Source: Verrucomicrobiales bacterium
GTDB lineage: Bacteria; Verrucomicrobiota; Verrucomicrobiia; Verrucomicrobiales; DEV007
Direction: 5' to 3'
DNA length: 64,000 bases
Assembly (NCBI GenBank): GCA_029212615.1
Contig: JARGPJ010000004.1
Coordinates: 186,001-250,000 of the forward strand
The first letter of the stretch is position 1. Each line of letters starts with the position of its first letter. Shown here in pieces: positions 35,817 to 45,115 of this stretch. The translations under genes and the position numbers were made by a program. Below the pieces are notes generated by a model. It made no database searches. It saw only the letters and a list, made by a program, of their open reading frames with translations, and was not told the origin of the DNA.

Positions 35817-38800
35817 CTAATCTTCAGTCGGTGCTAATCGAACGGAACGGACATCCGCGAGCTCTTCTTTCAGTTTGCCTTCCGGTCGGAGAATCAGTCG
35901 ATTTGTTCCGGCCTTGAGTTGAATTCGCCCGGCGGATACTTCACGAAAGGTGTCGTAGTTGCCGGTGTTGATCACGGTTCCCTGAGCGGAGCTTCCATCT
36001 GTTTCCAGAACGAAATGATCTCCTGCGGAGGGTTCGTCGGCAGCAAGAAGGACATGTACTTCGTATTCTCCTGCTTTCTCCAGTTTCACATTCCATTCGG
36101 CGACGTCATCCGCGCGCCACCAGGGAGCGAGCACATCGAGAGTTTTCCGATACTCAAGGCGCTGCCCGAAGATGGTCGCGGCGCTTGCGGGCAGTTGAAT
36201 TTCGCCATTGTCTTCAGGCTCGATTAAGCTGGTTGCTTCACGTTTTTGATCAACTTCATCCAATTCATCGGCTCTCCACGGGAGAGTCCGGTCTGCCGTT
36301 TCTGCACGGACGGAGGTAATGAATTCCGGTTCAACAGGCGGGGAAACATTTCCCCAGGAACGGCGGATGTAGCTGAGCAATCCTGCGACCTTCCTGTCAT
36401 CGAGGCCTGCGCCGAGACCCGGCATATGTAGGTTCCATGCTTCGTCATTGACTTCGATGGGGCCGTAGAGTCCATGTAAAACGACTCGAGCGAGTCGGTC
36501 GGGAGAGCCGGCGACCCAATCACTCCCGGCAAGGGGAGGGGCAAGACCGGGAGCTCCGCGACCGTGCGGTTGGTGGCAGGCGGTGCAGACCATGGCATAC
36601 ATTTTTTCCCCTTCATCAACGAGTTCCTGTTGTTCGGGGTTCAATGGGGGCGCATCAATACTCGTCATTTTCCGTTCGGGAGCATTTGGCCAGGTGATTT
36701 TATCCAGAACCCTGTCGACACTGCTGAGAAGTTGACGGTCGCCGGACTCCATGAGCGCAACCAGTGCAGCAGGTTCTTCCGGTAACATCATTTGCTTTTT
36801 GTAGGTAGCATTCGCCACGGTTGCTAAGATCATGTCGCGGGTTGCTTCATCTCGTTCCAGCAAGGGCATCAGCTGAGCCACGCGTGGTGGTTTCGCTTCG
36901 GCCATGACACATGCAACGAGCCACTTGACCAGCTCCATATCGTCTCCCTCGTAGCTCTGTAGAAACTGGAGTTCCCGGGATTTAAGGCCGGTTAATGCGG
37001 CACCTCGAAAGAGGGGGTTCTCCTCGCGGCTGAGCATTTCGCTCATGAGAGCGGATGATTTTGGATTGAAGAACGAGCCGAGTGAAAGCATGACCTGCAA
37101 TCGAACTGTTTCACTGGAATCCTCACTGAGCTCCGATATCGCGGCGAAGGCAGAAGGGTCTTTCTCACTTAGCCTGATTGCGGCAGCGCGAACGTTTTCG
37201 TCCTTCGACTGCATTCCGGCGAGGCGGGTTTCTAAATCGAGTGCATTCAAACCACTCAAAGTCCAGAGGGCGTGAAGTTGTCCCGACGGTTCTGCCGACC
37301 GCACTGCTGCGCGAAGTTCGTCAGCTCCTTCTCCACGTTCAATCAGGAGGCGCTGGGCTGTGATGCGATGCCAGCCGTTGGGATGCGACAGCGTTTCGAC
37401 CAGTTTTGTCGTATCGGCAGCGGAGAGCTCAGGCGATTCCCGATCGATGGGGCGGTCTTCCGCCACGATACGCCAAATGCGTCCAAGATCGTTACCATTG
37501 TCGAGCTTGCGATCGTGAATCTGGTCAATGAGCCATGGCACAATGAAAATGCGGTGCTCGATGATGCCGTGGTACATATCGGCAATATAAAGAGCGCCGT
37601 CCGGACCGACCCGCGAATTGACAGGTCGGAAACGTTCATCGGTGGAGGCAATTATTTCCTGTTCGGCGGGATAGAAACGTTCCGCTACCGGAGAGATTCC
37701 TTTATTGATTTTGAGCCTTCCGACGAGATGCCCGCCGGATTCCGGGACGAAAAAATTGCCCTTCGCATCGGCCGGGAATTGATGCCCATCATAGGCGCAT
37801 ACCCCGGAAGAAATGGTGAAGGTCTCAAGGCGTCCGTCTTCCCGCAGTTCCATCGCGCCGAGAGTAATCGCCGGCGTGACGCGGATCGGCCAGACTTCTG
37901 TAGCGGGACTTCCTTTTGGCGCGAGGCTGACATTGACTCCGAACTGATCCCGGTCGCTACCGCTACGCTCGTATACCCGGTAGAGGTTTTGGTTACGAAG
38001 GAGATACGGGGCGGGAATGTAGTCTCCATGTAGAGGTCGGTTCTCATAGCAGGTAAAGAAACGCCCCGACTCGTCGAAGGTAAGCCCGAATTGACCGCGT
38101 TTGATTGTGAATTCCTCTTCAAGCCCTTCGTCTGTCCAACGGAAGCGCTTAGTCGAATCTGAACAGTGGAGCCAGTTGTCGATACCGTAGCGGAGGCCAT
38201 TGTCGGTATGCTGTGGATTTCCGACGATTCCCAAGGTGCCGACTTTGCGGCGTTTGTCGGATTTCAAGTCGCCATCTACATCCTCACAGTACCATAAGTT
38301 CGGAGGTTCCTGCAAAAGAATGCCTCCTTTGACGAAGGCGAGAGAGCGTGGCATGACCAATCCGTCGAGAAAGACAGTGCTCTTGTCGGCTTTGCCGTCT
38401 GCATCGGTATCTTCGAGGACAACGACTCGACAGATAGGTTCGTTCTCATCGGTGCCCTTCACATCCCGCATATAACCCTGAAACTCGACGACCCAGCAAC
38501 GTCCATCGGGATCAAATTCAAAGAAGATCGGTTTTTGAACCATGGGTTCGGCAGCGAACAATTCGGCACGATAGCCGGGGGCCAGTCGAAAAGACTCGAG
38601 TGCTTCCCCGGGTGACAAGATCGGTGCCGGGGGAACATCGATGCGTTCGAGGAGTTCTTCCCCTTTCTCCCAGTCTGCAATATTTGCGATCGCTGAAGCG
38701 GGGCGAGCACGCGGGCCAACGGGAGCAGAGGCTTTCTTTTTCTCCTCCGGTGATGCCGGAGCGGGGATTGTATCGATGAACTCTGCGTCGGTACGTTCCA

Positions 38801-40268
38801 GCTCCGCCAGGAGCAGGTCCCGATACTCTTCGACAGTGTCGGAGTGCTCTGGATCAACTGCGAGGTTATTGAGCTCACCGGGATCAGCTTCGAGGTCATA
38901 GAGCTCTTCGATTTCGTCCGGCACCAGTGTGCGAATATATTTGAAGGAGCCTTTGCGTAGCATCAACCACCAGGGGACTTCTTTTGCGGTGTTTTCCCCG
39001 GTTATTGCAGGGGTCGTGCTTTCCCCGAAGTTGTTGAGAAAGTTCTCCATCATCACCGGTCGGTCCTGGCCCAGATCGGGATTGTTCAGATGAGGGCGCA
39101 GATCGTGCCCGTGCATCTTCCATGGCAGTGGCAGGTCAGCAAAACCGAGTAAGGTGGGGATGATATCCACTAATGAAGCCGGTTGATCGCAGACCTTTCC
39201 TTCAGCGATTTTTCCGGGGAAGCGGAAGATGAGTGGCATTCTCAGGCAGGCATCATAGGGACCAACTTTCCAGGCAAATCCCTGTTCGCCCCAGGCAAAT
39301 CCCTGATCGGAGGTGAAGACAACAAGGGTGTTGTCGAGTTGATCGTTTTCTTCCAATGTTTTGAGAATTCGGCCGACGCCATCGTCAATCGAGCTGACCA
39401 GTTCATTGTAGCCACGGACCATCTTTGGAAGCGTTTTCTTTCCATAGCGTGGGGACCCGTCGGCGGCGCGATTGAACATGGTCCGATCCCGGAGGTAGGT
39501 TGGTTTGTCAGGCCGGGGTCCGAAGATATCCTCCGGGATGGGCACTTCGCCTTCCTTGTATTGATCTTGATGGTCTGGATGAACGGTATTGGGGAGGTGA
39601 GGGGCGTTGTAGCACAACCAAAGAAGCCACGGTTTTTCGTGATCCTGTTGAACATAGTCGATGGCAAGATCGGTGTAGACATCGGTCGAGTAACCGGGGA
39701 CGACTTTGGGTGGCGCTCCATCAATGCTTAATTCCTGGTCGTTGTACCAGTCGCCGTCCGGTTCGTTTTGATCCCAGACCACTGAGTAATCCCAGAGTTT
39801 TCCGTGGCCTGCGTTTTGTCCGAGGTGCCACTTGCCGATCATCGCGGTGTGGTAGCCGGATTCCCGCAAATTTTCCGGCCACATGGGTGTGATGTCAGGA
39901 TCGTAGGCGTTGCCATAGGTTGCCCACGTAACGGGGGCTTTTTCATCGCTGTCTCCATTGAGGTTCATTCCGGGAATGGAATGGGAAAGCAGACCCGTGA
40001 GTACACTGGCACGGCTGGGAACACACCAGGATGCCCCGTAGGCGGCCGAGAAACGAACTCCTTCGGCTGCGAGCCGATCGATATTAGGGGTGTCCACCCA
40101 TGGACGCGCGCCTTCGTTTGCGTAGCAACTCAGGGTGCGGTGGCTCTGATCATCCGTATAAATGAACAGAATGTTAGGGCGGTCCTTTTCCCGGGCAACG
40201 ATGTTCGGGAGGAAATGGGAAAAGGCGAAGGCACCGATTAATAAGTTAAGGAGGATTCTGTGTTTCAT
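35817..40268 (-). CDS. Sulfatase fused to PVC-type dehydrogenase, HEAT repeats, cytochrome c and a C-terminal carbohydrate-binding-like domain
   Basis: 1483 residues. A short signal segment leads into an S1-type sulfatase (about 30-470; C82 in CVPSRAS is the formylglycine site). A Pro/Ala linker (about 490-545) is followed by a PVC-type membrane-bound-dehydrogenase propeller (about 550-930; SFRLAPGYRAELFAAEP). Then come HEAT-like repeats (950-1170), a cytochrome c domain with CTACH (C1228, C1231, H1232) and a beta-rich CBM-like end (about 1340-1483). Each part is known separately in PVC bacteria; I know of no such chain. No frameshift or stop is seen at the junction. The start overlaps the upstream gene's stop (ATGA). 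Confidence 0.85.
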   Translation of the reverse strand: MKHRILLNLLIGAFAFSHFLPNIVAREKDRPNILFIYTDDQSHRTLSCYANEGARPWVDTPNIDRLAAEGVRFSAAYGASWCVPSRASVLTGLLSHSIPGMNLNGDSDEKAPVTWATYGNAYDPDITPMWPENLRESGYHTAMIGKWHLGQNAGHGKLWDYSVVWDQNEPDGDWYNDQELSIDGAPPKVVPGYSTDVYTDLAIDYVQQDHEKPWLLWLCYNAPHLPNTVHPDHQDQYKEGEVPIPEDIFGPRPDKPTYLRDRTMFNRAADGSPRYGKKTLPKMVRGYNELVSSIDDGVGRILKTLEENDQLDNTLVVFTSDQGFAWGEQGFAWKVGPYDACLRMPLIFRFPGKIAEGKVCDQPASLVDIIPTLLGFADLPLPWKMHGHDLRPHLNNPDLGQDRPVMMENFLNNFGESTTPAITGENTAKEVPWWLMLRKGSFKYIRTLVPDEIEELYDLEADPGELNNLAVDPEHSDTVEEYRDLLLAELERTDAEFIDTIPAPASPEEKKKASAPVGPRARPASAIANIADWEKGEELLERIDVPPAPILSPGEALESFRLAPGYRAELFAAEPMVQKPIFFEFDPDGRCWVVEFQGYMRDVKGTDENEPICRVVVLEDTDADGKADKSTVFLDGLVMPRSLAFVKGGILLQEPPNLWYCEDVDGDLKSDKRRKVGTLGIVGNPQHTDNGLRYGIDNWLHCSDSTKRFRWTDEGLEEEFTIKRGQFGLTFDESGRFFTCYENRPLHGDYIPAPYLLRNQNLYRVYERSGSDRDQFGVNVSLAPKGSPATEVWPIRVTPAITLGAMELREDGRLETFTISSGVCAYDGHQFPADAKGNFFVPESGGHLVGRLKINKGISPVAERFYPAEQEIIASTDERFRPVNSRVGPDGALYIADMYHGIIEHRIFIVPWLIDQIHDRKLDNGNDLGRIWRIVAEDRPIDRESPELSAADTTKLVETLSHPNGWHRITAQRLLIERGEGADELRAAVRSAEPSGQLHALWTLSGLNALDLETRLAGMQSKDENVRAAAIRLSEKDPSAFAAISELSEDSSETVRLQVMLSLGSFFNPKSSALMSEMLSREENPLFRGAALTGLKSRELQFLQSYEGDDMELVKWLVACVMAEAKPPRVAQLMPLLERDEATRDMILATVANATYKKQMMLPEEPAALVALMESGDRQLLSSVDRVLDKITWPNAPERKMTSIDAPPLNPEQQELVDEGEKMYAMVCTACHQPHGRGAPGLAPPLAGSDWVAGSPDRLARVVLHGLYGPIEVNDEAWNLHMPGLGAGLDDRKVAGLLSYIRRSWGNVSPPVEPEFITSVRAETADRTLPWRADELDEVDQKREATSLIEPEDNGEIQLPASAATIFGQRLEYRKTLDVLAPWWRADDVAEWNVKLEKAGEYEVHVLLAADEPSAGDHFVLETDGSSAQGTVINTGNYDTFREVSAGRIQLKAGTNRLILRPEGKLKEELADVRSVRLAPTED

Positions 40269-41698
40269 TGGGAAAGTTTGTCGAGAATGTTCCGAGTGAT
40301 TCTCATTGTGGTGGCGTCTCCGCCTTTGAGTCCATGCGCCCAGTCAGTGGTCGCCGCTGTAAATACCGTTCCGCCATTTTCATAAACGCCCATGCAGGCC
40401 GCCCCCATTTTGTCGGGGACCCAGCGGTCATACCAATCGGCATCGCTGGGATTCCACTGAGCAGGTGCACTTCCCAGAACCGTGAAGGTTTCCGGTGTAC
40501 CATCGCGATGGGTCGGGTAGGGAAGTCCGTCACGCCATTCGAGTTCGCATCCGTCGCACTCGTAGCCAACGATGCTGTGCTTCCCGCCGAATTCATCATC
40601 ACGTTTCAAATTAGTCCCTTCAAAAATCCAATGCTCCGGACGGTGTACGGTGAAGGCGCCTGAGCCGTCCATTAGCATGTCATGGCTGCGATGAAAGCCA
40701 CCGTGCAGGAAGCCGACGCCGGTCATCTCATTTTCAGGTCGGTCGAGGAGGTGGTGTCCCCATAGAGTGGAGAGCAGGGTGTGGTCCCCGGTAGGGAAGA
40801 GGGGGTCTTTCGTCAGATTCGATTTCCAGCTGGTCAAGGCCTGCCCTTCTTCCTCGCTTCGGACCTGCCAGCAACAGACATTGCCGCTGAAAAAGGCGAC
40901 ATTGCCTCCCTCGGCAATATAGTTCTCCAGATGGTCGCGCATGGGTGTCGACCAGTATTCGTCGTGCCCAACACTAAGCACCAGTGGGTAGTGCTTGAGC
41001 ATTTCAGGATGGAATTCGAGGTCGGTATTGACCGCATAGTCGAGTTCGTAGCCATTTTGCTCTGCCCAGCGGATAAACGGATACTCCCATTTGAAAAACT
41101 GACTGGCCGGCGGTCGTTGAAATGAGACCCGGTGCCCTTGTGCGCCGCCAAGGCCGTTATAAGAGTAAAGGCTGAATCCTCCCCAATTGTTGTAGGCGTT
41201 GTAAGTATTTGTCGAAAGCTGCAGAAGAATGCGGGCGTTTTTTCCAGGCGAAGTTGGTCGCACGACGAAAAAGCAGCTGCTCTCCGCGCTGCGCCGGTTG
41301 CGTTCAGTGTATTTTCCTCCGCGGTCTTCGACGGTTAGTAACACGTGGTAGTAGCCGCTTTTCCAATTTTCAGCGATGGGAACGCGAATCGCTTCCGGCC
41401 AGCCACAGCCATGTGAGGAAGCGTTTTCCGGAACCTCATGTTGACCTGCGACAAGACCGGATTTTTCCCAGACAATCTCCTGTTTTGCACCCATGCGCGA
41501 GATTTGCATGGTGTATTCGGGTGCCGAGGTTGAGAGGTGAAAGGCGATTTCTTCTCCGGGCAGGATACTGGTTTGAGAAGGGTAGCCTTCGATGAAAAGG
41601 GCAGGTGTGTCTGCGGCGGAATCTGCTGTCACCGCCAAAGCCGCCGAGCTAAGGGCTGTTCGTTCCATCCATCGTCGACGGGTGATTTTGGGCTTCAT
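40265..41698 (-). CDS. N,N-dimethylformamidase beta-subunit-like protein, Tat signal
   Basis: 477 residues from ATG 41698. The N-terminus carries KITRRRWMERTALSSAALAV, a Tat signal. The body matches the DMFA large-subunit C-terminal fold: NTYNAYNNWGGFSLYSYN, HYPLVLSVGHDEYWSTPMRDHLENYIAEGGNVAFFSGNVCCWQVR, and GTVFTAATTDWAHGLKG near the end. Known enzymes hydrolyse amides with an iron site; here the substrate is unknown. It sits between two sulfatase genes and overlaps the downstream fusion gene by four bases, so it is probably part of one degradation operon. Confidence 0.75.
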   Translation of the reverse strand: MKPKITRRRWMERTALSSAALAVTADSAADTPALFIEGYPSQTSILPGEEIAFHLSTSAPEYTMQISRMGAKQEIVWEKSGLVAGQHEVPENASSHGCGWPEAIRVPIAENWKSGYYHVLLTVEDRGGKYTERNRRSAESSCFFVVRPTSPGKNARILLQLSTNTYNAYNNWGGFSLYSYNGLGGAQGHRVSFQRPPASQFFKWEYPFIRWAEQNGYELDYAVNTDLEFHPEMLKHYPLVLSVGHDEYWSTPMRDHLENYIAEGGNVAFFSGNVCCWQVRSEEEGQALTSWKSNLTKDPLFPTGDHTLLSTLWGHHLLDRPENEMTGVGFLHGGFHRSHDMLMDGSGAFTVHRPEHWIFEGTNLKRDDEFGGKHSIVGYECDGCELEWRDGLPYPTHRDGTPETFTVLGSAPAQWNPSDADWYDRWVPDKMGAACMGVYENGGTVFTAATTDWAHGLKGGDATTMRITRNILDKLSQ

Positions 41699-41795
41699 AA
41701 TTTGTTTGGGTTTGGTGGTGAGATTGTTGTCTGACAAGTCACTCAAAAAGGATACGTCCAGGGTCGTGTGTTCAGCATGCCTCGATAGTCGGAAC

Positions 41796-43286
41796 TCACT
41801 TCAAATCGTAGCGATGCATCCAGTAGGCGTACATCGAGTTTCCATTTACTTCTTCGATGCCGCACTCACGCTGGATTTTACCCAGATACTTGTCGAGCCA
41901 GCGGGTGTAGGGAGCAATGGATGCCGTCGTTTCCGGAACGACGCCGGTGTCTTTGGATTCAATGACCCAGCGGTCGAGATCTGATCGGAAATCGGTGATC
42001 ATATCCGCATATTCCGGGTCTTCCGCGAGATTATTCATTTCAAAGGGATCGTTTCGGAGGTCGTAGAATTCTTCGGGAGGGCGATGTCCCGCAGACAGGC
42101 TGCTGATGTAGTTGTCCGTGCCGTTGCGCTCGGAGTGCGTCATGATCACCGATACGGTGGATTCGACGAGGAGAGTGTATCGATTGACAGGGATGTACGG
42201 AATGTCGTGAACAAAATTGCGGATGTATTTGAAGTCCCGACTCCTTACTGTTCGAATTCGGTCTCGAATTTCCCCTGTTCGGTCTTTGGCTGCGTAAATG
42301 CGCTTCCGGCCCGGTGCATCGTCATTCAGGAATGATTGACCCTGTATTTGATCGGGGATCTCAATGCCGGCAAACTCCATCATCGTTGGTCCGAAGTCGA
42401 TCATGCTGATAAGTCGGTCATCGACTTCTCCTGCACTTTTTCCGTCAGGCCAACGGATGATTAAGGGGACCTGGAGGCCTCCATCGTAGACATAACCTTT
42501 GTCCCGGGGAAATGAGCGCCCATTATCTCCGAAGACCATGACGACTGTATTGTCTGCCAATCCCTCACGTTCGAGACGATCAAGAATGGCGCCGACCTTT
42601 CGATCAAAAACTTGAACCTCTTCCAGATAGCGGGACCAGTCCACACGGACGAGAGGATGATCAGGATAGTACGGCGGGATAGTCACTTTGGACGGGTCGA
42701 CCGGCCGGGTCATATCGCGCGTCCAGGGACGATGTGCCTCGTCGATATTTACTTGTGCGAAAAACGGTTGCCCGGGTGCTCGCTGGGTCCAATCGGTGCC
42801 GTCAAAAGGCTCTCCCTCGATGCTGAAGTTCCAGTCCAGTTTGCCCGCGCGGGTCATCGGTTCATCGGGTTTATCTTCCGGGCGACCGTTGCTGACAAAA
42901 TAGCCGGCTTCCCGGAAATAGTCAGGAATCGTTTTGACCCCTTCGGGCAGTGGGCGGGTTTTCAGAGTCCGATGATGTTGCGCGCCGATGGTGGTTTGAT
43001 ACATCCCGGTGCAGTAAGCAGAGCGGTTTGGTGAACAGACACTCGACGTGCCGAATACGTGGGTAAAGCGAACTCCTTCTTCGGCCAGTGCATCAATACG
43101 AGGCGTTTTCACTGCCGCTTCCTGTTCTCCGTAGCAACCCAGATCCGGCGAGAGGTCATCTGAAATAATCCAGACAATGTTAGGGCGTTCCAGCGGAGCG
43201 GACAGCCCTGTTTGAGAGGCGCTGCTGATCAAGCCTCCGAGAATCCCGCTGCATAAAGCGAGGTAGTGAGGGAAAAGGGATTTCAT
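41796..43286 (-). CDS. Sulfatase (S1 family)
   Basis: 496 residues with a signal peptide (about 1-30). The formylglycine signature is CSPNRSAYCTG with C84, preceded by the metal-site IVWIISDDLSPDLGCYG. The second metal-site stretch is VVMVFGDNGRSFPRDKGYVYDGGLQVPLIIRWPDG. It hydrolyses sulfate esters of a sugar or polysaccharide, needing a formylglycine-generating enzyme that is not encoded here. First gene of the cluster, 97 bp upstream of the DMFase-like gene. Confidence 0.93.
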   Translation of the reverse strand: MKSLFPHYLALCSGILGGLISSASQTGLSAPLERPNIVWIISDDLSPDLGCYGEQEAAVKTPRIDALAEEGVRFTHVFGTSSVCSPNRSAYCTGMYQTTIGAQHHRTLKTRPLPEGVKTIPDYFREAGYFVSNGRPEDKPDEPMTRAGKLDWNFSIEGEPFDGTDWTQRAPGQPFFAQVNIDEAHRPWTRDMTRPVDPSKVTIPPYYPDHPLVRVDWSRYLEEVQVFDRKVGAILDRLEREGLADNTVVMVFGDNGRSFPRDKGYVYDGGLQVPLIIRWPDGKSAGEVDDRLISMIDFGPTMMEFAGIEIPDQIQGQSFLNDDAPGRKRIYAAKDRTGEIRDRIRTVRSRDFKYIRNFVHDIPYIPVNRYTLLVESTVSVIMTHSERNGTDNYISSLSAGHRPPEEFYDLRNDPFEMNNLAEDPEYADMITDFRSDLDRWVIESKDTGVVPETTASIAPYTRWLDKYLGKIQRECGIEEVNGNSMYAYWMHRYDLK

Positions 43287-43663
43287 CCGGGAAGTTGGTT
43301 GCGAAAAGCACTAAATGTGTTAAAGGGTTGACAGTGAGATCTTGATGCTTTTTTATAATGTCTCGAACTGAGGGGTGCTTCCTGTAATCTGCGTATCAAT
43401 TCTCGGCGGCAACAAGCACATACCAAGCCACATTTCCGACAATATTGAGTCGTTCAGAGCATAGTTTTACCTCGGTTGTTGGAGTAGCTACGCAGTTAAT
43501 GAGCCTCTGGACGCGGTTTCCCGGAATTCTTTTAATTTGGTTCTTCGGGCAATTCGATCCAGGGGCCTTTGAGTTACAGGCGGGGCCAAGGGAAGGCGCA
43601 GGATAACACCGTTTGTCCGGGATGGATGAGCGGTGATCCTTTCAGGATTTAATGAATGAGTTT
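43287..43663. other. 377-bp intergenic region
   Basis: No gene is seen. A + strand TTGACA (43328-43333) and TATAAT (43354-43359) are separated by 20 bp, wider than the sigma-70 optimum. A weak hairpin GATCCT-TTC-AGGATT occurs near 43636. The promoter of the sulfatase operon is expected here but is not obvious. Confidence 0.4.
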
Positions 43664-45082
43664 CTAGAGTCCTATGGAGACGTATTTGGTTTCCAGATAC
43701 TCTTCGAGACCGTATTTGCCGCCTTCACGCCCGATGCCGCTTTCCTTCATGCCGCCGAATGGGGCCTGTGGCGCTGAAGGCAGCCCGTCGTTGAGCCCGA
43801 CGATGCCATATTCCAATGCTTCCACCGCCCGGAGCCCGCGTTTCAATGATTCAGTGAACACATAGGCTGAAAGGCCGTAGATGGAATCATTGGCACGTTG
43901 AATGACTTCTTCCTCTGTGGAAAAACGAGTGATGGGGGCGACGGGGCCGAAAGTTTCCTCATTCATGCAAACCATCTCATCGGTGACCTCTGTGAGAACG
44001 GTAGGCTCGAGGAAGAGGCCTTCCCGTGCCTTACCTCCGGTTTTAATGCAGGCTCCTCGTGATTGGGCGTCCTCAATTTGGGCTAATACCTTCTGCAGGG
44101 ATGGCTCGTCAATGAGGGGGCCGATATCCGTGTTCGGATCAAGCCCGTCGCCAATGACCAAACTAGCTGCCTCGGATACAAACTGTTCGACAAACGCGTC
44201 GTGAATTGAGTCATGAACATAAATGCGGTTTGCGCAAATACAGGTCTGGCCTGCATTACGAAACTTTGCTGCAATTACCCCTTCGACTGCTTTGGGAATG
44301 TCGGCATCCTCAAAGACAATCACGGGAGCATGTCCTCCCAGCTCCATGGAAATACGCTTCACCGTATCTGCAGATTGTTTCATGAGAATCTTGCCGATTT
44401 CAGTGGAGCCGGTGAAAGTGAGTTTTCTAACCCGGGGATCACTGAGCCAGGCGTCCCCGATTTCGCTGGCTTTTCCGGTCACGATATTGATCACTCCTTT
44501 TGGAAACCCTGCCTCTTCGGCCAGTTTTACCATCTTAATGGCAGTCAGGGGTGTTTGCATCGCGGGTTTGATCACGACTGTGCACCCAACTGCCAGCGCC
44601 GGAGCAACTTTCCGGGAGATCATCGCTGCCGGAAAGTTCCATGGAGTGATGACCGCAACAACACCCACCGGTTGCTTCAGAATCATCATGCGCTTATCGC
44701 GTTGCGACGCAGGAATCATATCGCCGTAGACACGTTTACCTTCTTCCGCATACCACTCAAGGAAGCCGTTGGCATAGCGCATTTCGCCTGCGGCCTCTTT
44801 CAAAGGCTTGCCTTGCTCGCGCGTCATCGTTTGGGCAATCTCATCGATATTCTGATCAATCAAGTCATGCCATTTTTGCAGGATGGTTGATCTCTCATAG
44901 GCTGAGTAATCTGCCCAGGAGCGGAATGCTGAATCCGCCGCATCGACAGAAGCGATCGCCTCCGGTTTTCCTCCCCGCGGAACTGTTGCGAATGCTTCGC
45001 CGCTGGATGGATTGATCACTTCGGCTTGTGGCAGGTCTCCCCCGATCCATTCTCCGTTTATATAATTGAAATATTTGTCCAT
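43664..45082 (-). CDS. gabD: NAD(P)-dependent succinate-semialdehyde dehydrogenase
   Basis: 472 residues, full-length ALDH. The cofactor region is VVAVITPWNFPAAMISRKVAPALAVGCTVVIKP, the Glu motif is MELGGHAPVIVFEDAD, and the catalytic Cys is C281 in FRNAGQTCICANRIYV. The nearest named subfamily is succinate-semialdehyde dehydrogenase. Family members turn the semialdehyde into succinate, which fits the alcohol dehydrogenase and permease genes upstream on the same strand. Glutarate-semialdehyde activity is an alternative. Confidence 0.88.
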   Translation of the reverse strand: MDKYFNYINGEWIGGDLPQAEVINPSSGEAFATVPRGGKPEAIASVDAADSAFRSWADYSAYERSTILQKWHDLIDQNIDEIAQTMTREQGKPLKEAAGEMRYANGFLEWYAEEGKRVYGDMIPASQRDKRMMILKQPVGVVAVITPWNFPAAMISRKVAPALAVGCTVVIKPAMQTPLTAIKMVKLAEEAGFPKGVINIVTGKASEIGDAWLSDPRVRKLTFTGSTEIGKILMKQSADTVKRISMELGGHAPVIVFEDADIPKAVEGVIAAKFRNAGQTCICANRIYVHDSIHDAFVEQFVSEAASLVIGDGLDPNTDIGPLIDEPSLQKVLAQIEDAQSRGACIKTGGKAREGLFLEPTVLTEVTDEMVCMNEETFGPVAPITRFSTEEEVIQRANDSIYGLSAYVFTESLKRGLRAVEALEYGIVGLNDGLPSAPQAPFGGMKESGIGREGGKYGLEEYLETKYVSIGL

Positions 45083-45115
45083 CAGGATCCTTTATTCTGC
45101 GGGTTTGTATCTATT

